From the NCBI GenBank assembly GCA_964351495.1, contig CAYGOC010000010.1:18556-82555 (forward strand): a DNA stretch of 64,000 nucleotides, in the 5' to 3' direction. This document shows positions 1 through 10,100 of this stretch, piece by piece. The notes beneath the pieces are model-generated. The model ran no database searches. It saw nothing but the letters and a program-made list of their open reading frames with translations, and had not been told where the DNA came from. The position numbers and the translations under genes were made by a program. Each line of letters begins with the position of its first letter. Within the stretch, counting starts at the first letter, position 1. This DNA is from CAYGOC01 sp964351495. Lineage in GTDB: Bacteria; Chlamydiota; Chlamydiia; Chlamydiales; SM23-39.

Positions 1-80
1 NNNNNNNNNNNNNNNNNNNNNNNNNNNNNNNNNNNNNNNNNNNNNNNNNNNNNNNNNNNNNNNNNNNNNNNNNNNNNNNN
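1..80. other. Assembly gap (80 N)
   Basis: The first 80 bases are N. The sequence resumes inside a serine-codon repeat of mixed AGT, TCT, TCC and AGC codons, so the gap probably reflects an unresolved low-complexity tract in the gene that continues to position 1990. Confidence 0.95.
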
Positions 81-82
81 CA

Positions 83-1990
83 TCCAGTAGTCCTAGCTCT
101 TCTAGTAGTTCTAGTTCATCCAGTAGTTCTAAAGAGTCAGTCTTTTTCAGGTCTTTTCCTGACCCAAGGTTTAGGGAATTTTTTGCTTCTTTACAGATGG
201 TGCTGCGTACGGAACCTTTTGAAGAGGAGGTGTCTTTCGATTTAGGTAACCAGGCTTTAAATCATGAATATCTAATTTCCCCTTTTACCGAAATAAGGAG
301 AGAATCAAAGCAGGAAAGTTCTTTTTCTCCTATAAAAAGGGGACTGTCTGTTGAAAGTAGACCCCATCCAAATGGGGATGATTTTTTTATTGTATTTTTG
401 CAAGCTTTTCGGAATTTATTTGGGGAAAGATTTCCTTGCCCTATTTTCTGTATAAAAGAAGGCCCTAGCCGTTTTTTTACATTTTCTATCCCACCTGCAG
501 TAAACAGACAAATGCCCGAATTTTTCTTCTTCCTTCAGGGATGCTTTCCTTGGAATATACAATATATACAAAGATCTCCAGAAACCATTTTTTTGGAGGA
601 GGTTACTCCTGTTCTTACTAAAAGTTTTCCTCCCCAAATGAAAAATATAAATAGAGTCTTTCAAGGAGTGCTTACTTGCTTCTCTGTTCAATTTTCTTCG
701 GGAACAAGGAGATATTTTTTTTCTAAAGGAGGAGGAGAGAACTTTTCTTTCGAAGAAAAAGAACAAATAAAACATTATTTTCAAGAAGAGGGGATAGAGA
801 AAATAGGAAGCTCAGGATTTGTTGTTGAGTCTACTGAATCTTCTTTAACTTTAAAAAGATTTCCCGAGTTTTTACGCCCAGCAGCAATAGCTCCCCCTGA
901 TTTTCTGTCTGATAAACAAGAGCCTATCGATTTGATTCCCTACTCTCAAATTATAAAAGCGGCTCTTGTGAGTTATCAAAGTCTTATAAAAATAGAAGAA
1001 GTTGCTTTAAGAAAGCCTTTAAAGAGAGAAAATACCGTTTTGTGTATTTATAAGATGACAAGTATAAGCGATGAAAGGACCTTTCCTCTCCTAGTTTGTG
1101 GTATAAGAGAAGAGATAACGGCAAACTGTGAGTTACATGGATGCCCCTATGCATCTCAAGTACAGATTATTTCTTCTTCTGAAGCTATTGTAACTTTAGC
1201 AGAGCTTAAACAAGTTTCTTTTTCTGAAATTTCAGAGGAAATATTTCACAGACTGGGGGGCAAAGAGGCCATACGAAGAGTAACACCTCCAGATAAGTAC
1301 TTTCAATATAGTATAGCGCAGTTTTCTTTTGGTACTTTACTAGTTGTAAAAGTACTGAGAGGAGAAACTTTCTCGCCTCAAGAAATGCCTCCAAACTTTC
1401 GAATAAACTCAGAAAAAACCATTCTTAATATTTACGGAAATGACCACCCCGAAGAGTCTTTTTCTGTCCCTTTGAACCCTTTTTTGCTATATAGCATATC
1501 TCCTCAGAAAATATTTATTCCTAATTCTTCAGGAGAACAGATAGGGGAGGCTCTGATAGAGAAGTTTTATCGATTTTGGCATATACATGTTAAAGAAACC
1601 TTTCCAGAGGCAGAAATGGCTATTGCTTTAGGAGAAAACACAGAAAATACCCAAGAATACGTTTTTCATATGAACGGTTTTATTGTAGAGCGGTTTTCTT
1701 CGCTCGTGTTTCTTTTTCAAAAGATGCTTCTACAAGAAGAAAAGGAAGACTGCAGTATAAGGATTTTTGAGATAGATGATTATTCCTTCATAGTAAAAGT
1801 AGGATCTTCCAACCAAGAATTGTTAAAACAAGACAAAGAATACTGTAACCCATTGTCACTTCAGGAGGTGGAAAGATATTTACAGGAGATAGAAAGAGCG
1901 CAGCTTCGGCTAGTGTCAGATAACTCTATTCCGCAAGAGATCTTCATTTCTCGTGCTTTCAGGGATAATTGGCTTCAAATGGGAGGATAA
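83..1990 (+). CDS. Serine-tract protein, 5'-partial, chlamydial hypothetical
   Basis: The product has no recognised function. The first in-frame ATG is at 197, but the frame is open back to the gap at 83 and encodes about 15 near-continuous serines, then a short linker. The true start therefore lies in or before the N run and the gene is incomplete. At least 635 codons are visible. The C-terminal third resembles the convergent neighbour at 2011-4044: both have an (I/V)LNIY strand followed about 12 residues later by PLNP, then a helix rich in F and W. No signal peptide can be judged and no transmembrane segment is obvious. It belongs with the next two genes as a three-member local family. A secreted effector role is possible but is only inference from low complexity and lineage restriction. 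Confidence 0.75.
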   Translation, partial: SSSPSSSSSSSSSSSSKESVFFRSFPDPRFREFFASLQMVLRTEPFEEEVSFDLGNQALNHEYLISPFTEIRRESKQESSFSPIKRGLSVESRPHPNGDDFFIVFLQAFRNLFGERFPCPIFCIKEGPSRFFTFSIPPAVNRQMPEFFFFLQGCFPWNIQYIQRSPETIFLEEVTPVLTKSFPPQMKNINRVFQGVLTCFSVQFSSGTRRYFFSKGGGENFSFEEKEQIKHYFQEEGIEKIGSSGFVVESTESSLTLKRFPEFLRPAAIAPPDFLSDKQEPIDLIPYSQIIKAALVSYQSLIKIEEVALRKPLKRENTVLCIYKMTSISDERTFPLLVCGIREEITANCELHGCPYASQVQIISSSEAIVTLAELKQVSFSEISEEIFHRLGGKEAIRRVTPPDKYFQYSIAQFSFGTLLVVKVLRGETFSPQEMPPNFRINSEKTILNIYGNDHPEESFSVPLNPFLLYSISPQKIFIPNSSGEQIGEALIEKFYRFWHIHVKETFPEAEMAIALGENTENTQEYVFHMNGFIVERFSSLVFLFQKMLLQEEKEDCSIRIFEIDDYSFIVKVGSSNQELLKQDKEYCNPLSLQEVERYLQEIERAQLRLVSDNSIPQEIFISRAFRDNWLQMGG

Positions 1991-2010
1991 TTTAACCCGA
2001 AAATCTTTCA

Positions 2011-4044
2011 CTATGCATCAAAGTGTATAAGAGCTTTTCCCCAGATGGTATCTAAATGTCTAAGAAGAAAGTCTTCCTGACCAAGAGTAAATCGAGAGTT
2101 AAAAGGCATCCTGTTTTGAGAGAGCTCCTGTATTTTTTCGGGAAGGATAAAAAATTGAGGGTTAGCAGATTCTTTTCTTTCCTCAATCGTTATCTCTATC
2201 GTATAGGGATTTAGTGTTTTTAAGGAGGTTGTTAGGTTGCAAAACAAGCCTTTTTCCCGGTTGGGAAGAAGGCAGATGTTGTGCAAAAGAAAAGGAAGAA
2301 TGCATTCTTGTTTGGCAACAGAAAAACTCAAATGGAGGGTATAGGTTTGCTTTTTTGGGGAGGTTTTTTTTGGGCAAACGGCAATCTCTCCAAACGTGAG
2401 GTTTTGGTATTCTTGATTCCAAAAACAAAGAAGGCTTTCTATAAAAGAGGCTCCCAATAAAGCATGATGCTTTTCTTTAGAAAAAAGGCTTTCCCGATTT
2501 AGACCCTGTACCTTTTCCGGGTTTAAGGGTTTTACGCAAGTAGCTTCAGGAATAGTTTCTCTATATATATTTAAGATAACTTTGTTTGCTGTATGAATAG
2601 GAGGGTCTTTTCTCTCATCTACACTTAAAAAACGTTTTTCTATTGTTAAAGAGCTTTCATTGTAGGAAAAAGGGGCTCTCCAAAAAGTCTTTTCTCCCTC
2701 TTCCTTATGAAAAGAACTAAATTCTACTAAAGCTGTGTTTGGGTTTAAAAGATCGAATAAGACTGCAATTCCCATTGGGGCAGCTCTCTCGTTAAGCTGT
2801 TGTTGCAAATCAAATAACTGAATAGGAGAAGGGGGGAGGTCTATAGTTATCAAAAAAACAGAAGATTCAGAGGAAGTCTTTTGAAAGACTTTCGATTTTT
2901 CGGGTAAAGATACAAAAAGAATGTCTTCAAAGGAGTTTTTAGGAGGGTTTAATATACACTCTTTCCAGTCAAAAGGAGGTATGGGTTTTTTTACCAAGGG
3001 TCTATTTAACAAAGAGGGCCCCATATGAATGATCAGTTTTTTCTCTTCTTCTATAACCTGTGTTTCGCAGTTTGTAAGTCTTTCTATTGTAGGGCAGTTC
3101 CCCAGATACTCCAATACATACCGAATATCTCCTCCCGAAAACCGAAAAACAGAACAAGAAAGCTCCGGGTATGACTGTATTAAGTTTTGTACTTGGGGGT
3201 CTGCCTTTTCCGGATTATATCTTTCACAAGATGCAATCTCTACATACATTTCTTGTGTACTTACTTGTCTTGCGTATATATGGGGAGCTTGAAAGTACAT
3301 TGATAAATAATAAGGGATATGAGGGCATACTTGGCTTAGCGCATAGCACATACGAAGAGCGTATCTTGGGGTTTTTTCTGTGGAACCTGTTTCCGGGAAT
3401 ACCAGGTTTTTTTGTAGATCGAAGGTATCATACTCTTGGAGGATAATCCTTTTCCATTCCTGTAGCATAGAAGTCCAATCACGTCTAATTTCTTCTAAGG
3501 GATAGGGCAGGGCAGTTAAAACAGGTTCTTGGTTTACATCAAGGGATTTTATAGGAAAATCAAAAAGAGCACACCAAGAGATAATCGCATCCGGACTCAT
3601 AAAGGGTTGTTCCGGAGCTGATTTTTTAATTTCACAAATTTCTTGGGAAGAAGAGCTAGAAGAGCTTTGAGAGAAAGTTCTTTTTGAGTTCCTAGGTAAA
3701 GGAGGATCGTAAATGGAGGTAAAGCGAATAGTAATGGTGTCTTTTTCTTCAGATACTGTAGAGGTTACAAGAGCAACTCTTTTACGGACCTGACAATTAT
3801 CATGGCAGCAAGTTTTTAAGTCTGGGACGAAGTGACTTTTCTGTAACAAAGTTCGAGTCAGGTTTTTAATTTTATCAACAAAACTGCGTTGATTATGAGT
3901 TGAAGGGGAGATGCTGATTTTATATGTTGTAGGATTTTTTTCTTCTAGCGAGAAAGTGTATCCATTTGCGCTTTTATTTCGATTATATAAATATCCATGA
4001 ATGCTGCGGCAAATTTCTGCTGGGGAAACGCTTTCTAGGGTCAT
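2011..4044 (-). CDS. Serine-tract family protein, hypothetical
   Basis: A 677-residue protein of unknown function. It starts at an ATG and lies 71 bases downstream of the related gene at 4116-6824 on the same strand, so the two may be cotranscribed. The N-terminal module (about residues 1-120) ends in a beta strand reading TITIRFTSIY, followed by a basic/proline linker and a short poly-serine run. The C-terminal half shares the VILNIY and PLNPE pattern with the convergent gene ending at 1990, which it faces across only 20 bases. No membrane segment or enzymatic motif is visible. The family likeness is read directly from the sequences; any function would be a guess. Confidence 0.75.
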   Translation of the reverse strand: MTLESVSPAEICRSIHGYLYNRNKSANGYTFSLEEKNPTTYKISISPSTHNQRSFVDKIKNLTRTLLQKSHFVPDLKTCCHDNCQVRKRVALVTSTVSEEKDTITIRFTSIYDPPLPRNSKRTFSQSSSSSSSQEICEIKKSAPEQPFMSPDAIISWCALFDFPIKSLDVNQEPVLTALPYPLEEIRRDWTSMLQEWKRIILQEYDTFDLQKNLVFPETGSTEKTPRYALRMCYALSQVCPHIPYYLSMYFQAPHIYARQVSTQEMYVEIASCERYNPEKADPQVQNLIQSYPELSCSVFRFSGGDIRYVLEYLGNCPTIERLTNCETQVIEEEKKLIIHMGPSLLNRPLVKKPIPPFDWKECILNPPKNSFEDILFVSLPEKSKVFQKTSSESSVFLITIDLPPSPIQLFDLQQQLNERAAPMGIAVLFDLLNPNTALVEFSSFHKEEGEKTFWRAPFSYNESSLTIEKRFLSVDERKDPPIHTANKVILNIYRETIPEATCVKPLNPEKVQGLNRESLFSKEKHHALLGASFIESLLCFWNQEYQNLTFGEIAVCPKKTSPKKQTYTLHLSFSVAKQECILPFLLHNICLLPNREKGLFCNLTTSLKTLNPYTIEITIEERKESANPQFFILPEKIQELSQNRMPFNSRFTLGQEDFLLRHLDTIWGKALIHFDA

Positions 4045-4115
4045 AACTTCGCTACTTTAAAAGGGCTGTACCGAGAGGAAATAAAATAATAAACTCTCCC
4101 GTATAAAGATAGTTT

Positions 4116-6824
4116 TTATAGGTTTTCGTGAGTAGAATCATCGCTTTTAGGTCTTTTTAGATCAGGCCCAGGTTGGAGGCTGTTTGTTAGGAAACTTTCA
4201 ACAGCGAAGCCGTCATTAAGTTCTTCTCCAAGTAAGCTGTAATTAGGGTCTTCTTCAGTTGTTGTCCCAAGGAAATCAAAGTCTGATGGTGGCTTTTTGT
4301 AATTTTCAAAATCTTCTGGATTAAAGCCATAGAGGTCTTCTTCAACAGTATACTCTCCGCTAGGAATAATCTCCGGAATTCTTGGATCCGGGCATATAAT
4401 AAATTCTTTCTCGTCTTCTTCTATTGGAGTTCTAGGATCGGTTATAGGAGAAACAAGGGGAACAGGAGAAGAGGGTATCATATTAGCATAAGAAGAAGGT
4501 GTTTGTTTTATAGCTCTTCTAGGAAGGGGGTGGGGAATAGAAAATCCGTCTAGATCTATATCCGGATCATCCGGAATCTCAAAAGGGAGTCTTGTTGTTG
4601 TCGACGGGCTTGATTTTTGGGAGGGCTTATAGAGAATAACCTCTATTTCAATTCCACTTGAGCTATTTAAAAGGGGTGCTACAAAAGCGGTTTTATGGGC
4701 AAAAACCATACCGGCTCTAGGAGGGGTTGTAGTTATGGTATACCCATGGGTTGTTTCTAAAACTGTCTGCGTAGCTGAACGGAGTTCGGATACATTCGTA
4801 TTTATTTCATTTGAAACAATGGTAAAGCTGGATGACTCTGTATTAGAGGGCTCTATTACAAAAAGAGAGTTGTTTCCCAGCATATTTTTGAGCTCTTGTA
4901 CTGTTTCTTTCATAATATCTAATTCTTTCTTATCTTGGAATCTACGCGGAGTAGAGGCTGAAGAGCTAGAAGAAGGAGTCTTAAAATAGATACTTATTTC
5001 AAGAATATTGTTTTTTTTCGGGTGGACTTTAGAAACTAGGGAGCAGTTGTTTTTGTCGGTATTAGAAGAATCATAGCCATTTTCTTGTAGTACAGATCTC
5101 ACTTGCCGTTCTATATCTTGTTGGTTATATACGGGATGAACAGTGATAGAGACCATTGAACTAAACTTTTTTTTCTCCGCTACCGTAACTGGAAATGGGC
5201 TAAACAAGGCTTGTAGATTGGGATACTTCTGAGTTATTGTAGTTCGTATTTTTCCCATAAGAGAATTTATCTGAATATCACGAGGCTGGAAAGGTCCCAG
5301 AAAAGAGATAAGGAATGAGGTGTTTTGTCTTTTATTTATAGAAATTACTTCATTGTAACGAGTTCTATCGTAAGATTTAAGGGGGAGAGCTGTTATAAGC
5401 CCAAGTTGTGCAAGGCCATCTTTTAGGATTCTTAAAAAAGAGGCTTTCGGTCTTTCATTGAGGGTACAATTACACTGAATTAGAAAGCTAGGATTAGGCT
5501 CTTTTTTTTCTTCTGTAAGTGTAAACTGTATGTTTTCCGAATTTTTTATACACCCCAAAACATAGGTAATAACCAAAGCTTTTTCATTTGTTGATAAATC
5601 AGGGGAGATGGAGGGGCTCTGGTGGCTGAGAGCATATTTTTGATGGTCAAAAGTAAATTCAACAAAAGAGCTGCTGGGGGGACTATAAGAGCTGCTCGGG
5701 GAGCTATAAGAAGAGCTATGTGAGGGCCAAAAGTGTGTAGAAGAGCTGCTGGAGGAACTAGAAGAGGAGCTAGTTGTCATGTTAGGTATATAGGGAAGGG
5801 TGCTAGGAGAAGTGAGAGGAGTATTTTCTGTTGGTTCTGTTGCTAATACAAAACGGGAGTCTGGAATTTTGGGAATAGATGTGTGTTGAAAACGAAGAGG
5901 TGAGTTTTCTTGTGAGGGACTATAATGCCTAATAATACTGAAATGAGCTGGAAATCTTCTGTTCATTGCTTGTCTGGAAGCTGATTCTCTCAAAGAAAGA
6001 TTGCAAACAACCACGCGATTTGAAGATGGATTCTGTGTTTTTCTTTCGGGTGTTTCAAATGTACAGGTTGTTTTTGGGGTTCCTCGGTGGTAAAAACAAA
6101 ATTTAGGATCGCTCTTATTTTGCACGAATAATTTTTTGAGCTCATGCACTTCAGATTTACAGGTTGTCAGGATAGGAGCAAGACTCTCAAAGTTGTATTT
6201 ATTGAGAACGTTTGAGGTTTTTAGACGAAGATGAATCTCGGGGCAAGTACGGTATGTACCTCGTTTGGAATAAAATTCAGCAAAGGATAGCGCTGCACAC
6301 TTAAAAACTTTTTCCGCAGTTTCTTCAAATCTCATTGGATCAGTAGGGCTAGAAAAGGAGCAAAGGGGCGTGTTAATGATATCATCTTTTAGCGGTATTT
6401 CTGGATTAGCTTTGGAAAAAATGATGGTTATTCTAATATTAGAGTAGGTTTCTTTTTCCAAGACACTTCCGGTTACAATAGTTCTGTTGCCTAATAAATC
6501 ACAACCCATATTAGAAAGATGGTTCTTGCGTATATCATTTATAGAGCTAATCGTGCTTTTCACTAGATAATCTACCAGAGAAATTGTTAGTTGAAGTCGC
6601 CATTTGTCTTTATCCAATTCATTAACTGCAATAAAGCTCTTTTCAACTGTAACGCGGATATCTTGGGTTTTAAAAAGATAGGAGCTCCCAGTTTCTAAAG
6701 TGGAGCCTTCCCTTTGATCTGAAAATATCAGAGGATTAAAAGAGCTATCAGAAGGAGCTCCAGAAAAAGCTTCGCTTATAGCGCTGCTTGCAACTTGAAG
6801 AGGGGTCATAGGAAGAGGGGTCAT
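4116..6824 (-). CDS. Large serine-tract protein with repeated alpha/beta modules, hypothetical
   Basis: The reading frame opens at a TTG at 6872, but an ATG at 6824 preceded by AAGGGA at good spacing is the better start, giving 902 residues. The protein alternates folded-looking modules with low-complexity serine/proline/tyrosine linkers. The longest, near the middle, has 11 consecutive serines and then repeated SSYSSP-like units. At least four modules share a plan: an amphipathic helix, often a GY or GC turn, and a final hydrophobic strand (for example RITIIFSK, EISIYFKTP, EIEVILYKP). The last 130 residues are acidic and proline-rich. There is no signal peptide or transmembrane helix. The function is unknown. 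Serine-linked modules in a chlamydia suggest a secreted or surface protein, which is inference. Confidence 0.75.
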   Translation of the reverse strand: MTPLPMTPLQVASSAISEAFSGAPSDSSFNPLIFSDQREGSTLETGSSYLFKTQDIRVTVEKSFIAVNELDKDKWRLQLTISLVDYLVKSTISSINDIRKNHLSNMGCDLLGNRTIVTGSVLEKETYSNIRITIIFSKANPEIPLKDDIINTPLCSFSSPTDPMRFEETAEKVFKCAALSFAEFYSKRGTYRTCPEIHLRLKTSNVLNKYNFESLAPILTTCKSEVHELKKLFVQNKSDPKFCFYHRGTPKTTCTFETPERKTQNPSSNRVVVCNLSLRESASRQAMNRRFPAHFSIIRHYSPSQENSPLRFQHTSIPKIPDSRFVLATEPTENTPLTSPSTLPYIPNMTTSSSSSSSSSSSTHFWPSHSSSYSSPSSSYSPPSSSFVEFTFDHQKYALSHQSPSISPDLSTNEKALVITYVLGCIKNSENIQFTLTEEKKEPNPSFLIQCNCTLNERPKASFLRILKDGLAQLGLITALPLKSYDRTRYNEVISINKRQNTSFLISFLGPFQPRDIQINSLMGKIRTTITQKYPNLQALFSPFPVTVAEKKKFSSMVSITVHPVYNQQDIERQVRSVLQENGYDSSNTDKNNCSLVSKVHPKKNNILEISIYFKTPSSSSSASTPRRFQDKKELDIMKETVQELKNMLGNNSLFVIEPSNTESSSFTIVSNEINTNVSELRSATQTVLETTHGYTITTTPPRAGMVFAHKTAFVAPLLNSSSGIEIEVILYKPSQKSSPSTTTRLPFEIPDDPDIDLDGFSIPHPLPRRAIKQTPSSYANMIPSSPVPLVSPITDPRTPIEEDEKEFIICPDPRIPEIIPSGEYTVEEDLYGFNPEDFENYKKPPSDFDFLGTTTEEDPNYSLLGEELNDGFAVESFLTNSLQPGPDLKRPKSDDSTHENL

Positions 6825-7107
6825 AGATTTTCCCTTAAAAAACAAAGGATAGGTTATGTAAAGGCTTTTCAAAAATCAAGATGAAACTGAGTCTTAAATA
6901 AGAAGGCCCTGCTTTTTATTTTGATGGAGCTTAAAATTTATTTCTTATGGCGCTTGAGGCGTGTTTTGTTAAAATTATTTTTTTAACTTTATCTATAAAG
7001 ATTTTTTTCTATCTTTTAAAATTTAATTAAAACTCGATAAATAAAGTGTTATATTTACCTCTTTTTTGTTAAACTATCTTTCAATTAAATGAAAAAAGGT
7101 TTGTTTT

Positions 7108-10100
7108 ATGAGCTTTTCTAGCTGTATAAAATCCACTGAGGATCAAAAGTTTCTTTTAAGAGAGGTTCCTTCTGTAGGGGTGGTAGATAGAGTATACGCT
7201 GCAGCGTATGCGATCTTTATAAAAGCAGAGTTTTTTATAAGAGACGCGGGAAGGTTTTTACAAGAAAGAGCTCCTTTTTTACGTAGGGTCTCTACTAGAC
7301 CTGCTAGCCCTATCCAGCTCAGTTTTTCAGGACTTTACTATCTTACCCTCTTATATACGGGAACAAAAAACCTGGTTCAAAAAGCGAGAAATGAAGAAGA
7401 AAGCAGTTTGACAAAAGAGAAAAAACAAGAACTTGTAAAAGCTCTTGAAAATAGCATTTTGAAGTCTTGGCAAGAAGAGGCCTTTTTTACAAAACTGCAA
7501 GAAGCTAGTACAGATTTTGTAGATAATTTTATAGCTCGGCTGCAAGAGACAAAGTTAGCCTCACCAGATGACAAAGAAAAGCTTATTCAGTTTTTCTTAC
7601 AAGATGCAAACTTTGATGATTATAGATCTTTTTTTGAGAGATGGGAGCAGCAGTTCTATTCTCAAGAATGGGAAAGAACCAAAGAAAACTACCAATCTGG
7701 GAAAAAGTTAAGTAAATTTTTAAATAAACATCTGGGAGATGCAACAGCTCTTTATGTTTTAAAGGTAGCTAACTCTGTGCCTGAAAAACACCAAAAGGAA
7801 TTCTTAGAAATAATTGTCCCTAAATTAAAAGGGAATGAAGAGTCCTTTTTTGCATCTGTAGTGAAATTTGCACAAAATAAAAAGGGTGACTCACAGGAAT
7901 GTGGGGAATTTTTAAGTGCTATTTTAGAGGTATCTCATTTATTAACCGGATGTATACAAAGCCAAAATACAAGTGAAAAAATAGCAGAAAAACTTCTCCT
8001 GCTTTTTTGTTCTCAACAAGAACAGCTAAACAAATTCTTGCAGTTTTTAAACGAAGGTTCTTTTACGGAACTTGCAAAAGAAAAAAGAGATGTTTCAGAG
8101 ATTTTGGTTTACGTTTTCTTATGCTCTGAACTGAAGGATAAATTTCAGAAACACTATAGTTTTTTTGCAAAAAGAATTCTGGATGAAAATAAATCCCATT
8201 TTGCAATAGGTCCCGATTGCATCCAAACAGCAATTACAAAAGTAGAGGAGTTTAAAACAATTGCTACCCTTATAGAAGAAACTGACATCAAAAAGTTTTT
8301 AGAAGAGCCTAAAAATCCAGCTATAGATAGGAGTCTTTCTATAGAAGATCTGCGAACTGTATGTGAGTATGTAAATAGTACTGGTGGAAACAATGCTGAA
8401 AAAAAAGAACTTTTTACAAAGCTTCTTAGGGTAGTGCAAAAGATAAGAGGATTTCCTGTTTCAGAGCTCCTATATTTAGTAGAAACTCTACAAGATAATG
8501 GGCTAAATGATTCTGAATTAATGTCTTTTATACAAGATGTTTGTGGGCCTCTTTCATTTTTTTCTGAAGCTAGTCTTTTCTTAAAAAGGCATAAGGAAGA
8601 AGAAGATCATCTTATCCCTTACTTAGTAAGCCTAATAAGAGAATATCAAACAGTACAATCTCCTTTGGTACAGATGCGGTTTTTTAGTCTGAAGCTAGGA
8701 AACTGTAGTCGGTTTTTAAAAAGCTTTGAAAAAGTTTTTTCTAGATTGTATGCAGATGAAACAACAGAGAATTTTAAAGGGTTTCTTATAAAAGAGCTTC
8801 AAAAAGACTCTCAAGCTGTTTTGGCTGCTTTAGATAAGCTAAAGGCCTTAAAAGATATGTGGATAGATCTTTCTAATTTTATCTCTTTAGTGAAAAACAA
8901 CCTGCAAGGTTTTTCTACACTAAAAATAACAGAATATTTAGGAAGGTTTTGGGAAAATAGGCCCTTTCAAAAAGAGGAAGACTATTGGGAAATTATCACA
9001 TCTTTAGCCGGCTTGTACCCAGATAAAGAAGGTAGCTACCAAGAATGGTCTTTTTATCAATCTCTGGAATCGGTATTAGAGCAGAATGAAAAAGGGCCGC
9101 TTACAAAAGATCAGATTGTATCCTTAATAGGTTCCACGAAATTAGTATTAGAAAAAGCAGCAGAAAAAGGGTCCAAGGATACGAAAGATTGGATCTATTT
9201 TTATACAAAAGTGAGAGAGTCTCTTGGGAAGGAAGATGCAGGAGAAAAAATATTTTCCAATTTTTGCTCTCTTATAGAAAAGATGCCTTTAAAGCTAGCT
9301 TCTGCTTTTTTTGATCTAGCAGGAGAAAAAGCTTTTGTACCTGGGAATTCTATTGGGAAGTACTGGATCCAAAAAGGGTTTTCTTTATGGAGGGATAAGC
9401 TTGAAAATAAGAAAGATTTTCAGTTTTTTTTAGAAAAGGTCGATTCCCTTCCTGAGTTTTCTACTCCTTTCTTATCAGAGTATGTACAAAAAGAGCTGTA
9501 TAAACTTACAGAGCGTTATGTAGAAGAGACGAAAAAAGAGGAAGAAAAGAAGATTTTAGAAGAGCTTCAACAAAAAATAGAAAAGTGGAATTTTTTAGAA
9601 GGAGTTCTTACAAAAAGTAACGGCTATAAACAGTTTGTCTCTGCTACAGAAATTGTATCAGATTTTCAACGAACAAAAAACCCTGAAGCAATAAACAAAG
9701 AACTTTACTTTTTCTTTTTTTCTCAGTTTACAAGGTTTAAATATTCTTCTGATATAGAGACTGTTTTTAAGGTGTACCAAGAAAATTTACAAACTTTATG
9801 TGAGCTAGGAAACAATCTAGCAGGGAATCAAGAAGAAGATCTTTTCTCTTTTATCTTATCGTGCGTTACCTTACAAAAAGCCTCTTCTGAAAAAGAAAAT
9901 ACAAAAATAGCTGCAAAGTTAAGAAATTTTTTATGGGCATGCTCAGAAATTACTAAAAATAAGGGAAGCCTAATAAAAGGAGATCTTTCGTTACTTAAAA
10001 TGGTTCTTTTTGGGTTAAAAGAGCATCTCGACTCGATGGAAAAGCTAAATGAGGGGCTTTTCAATAATTTTGACTACATTTTTACGGTTTTAGTAAAGAA

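Noticed and set aside
3029..3446. Plus-strand frames opposite the 677-residue serine-tract gene
   Set aside because: They overlap each other and the long minus-strand gene and have no start signal or motif.
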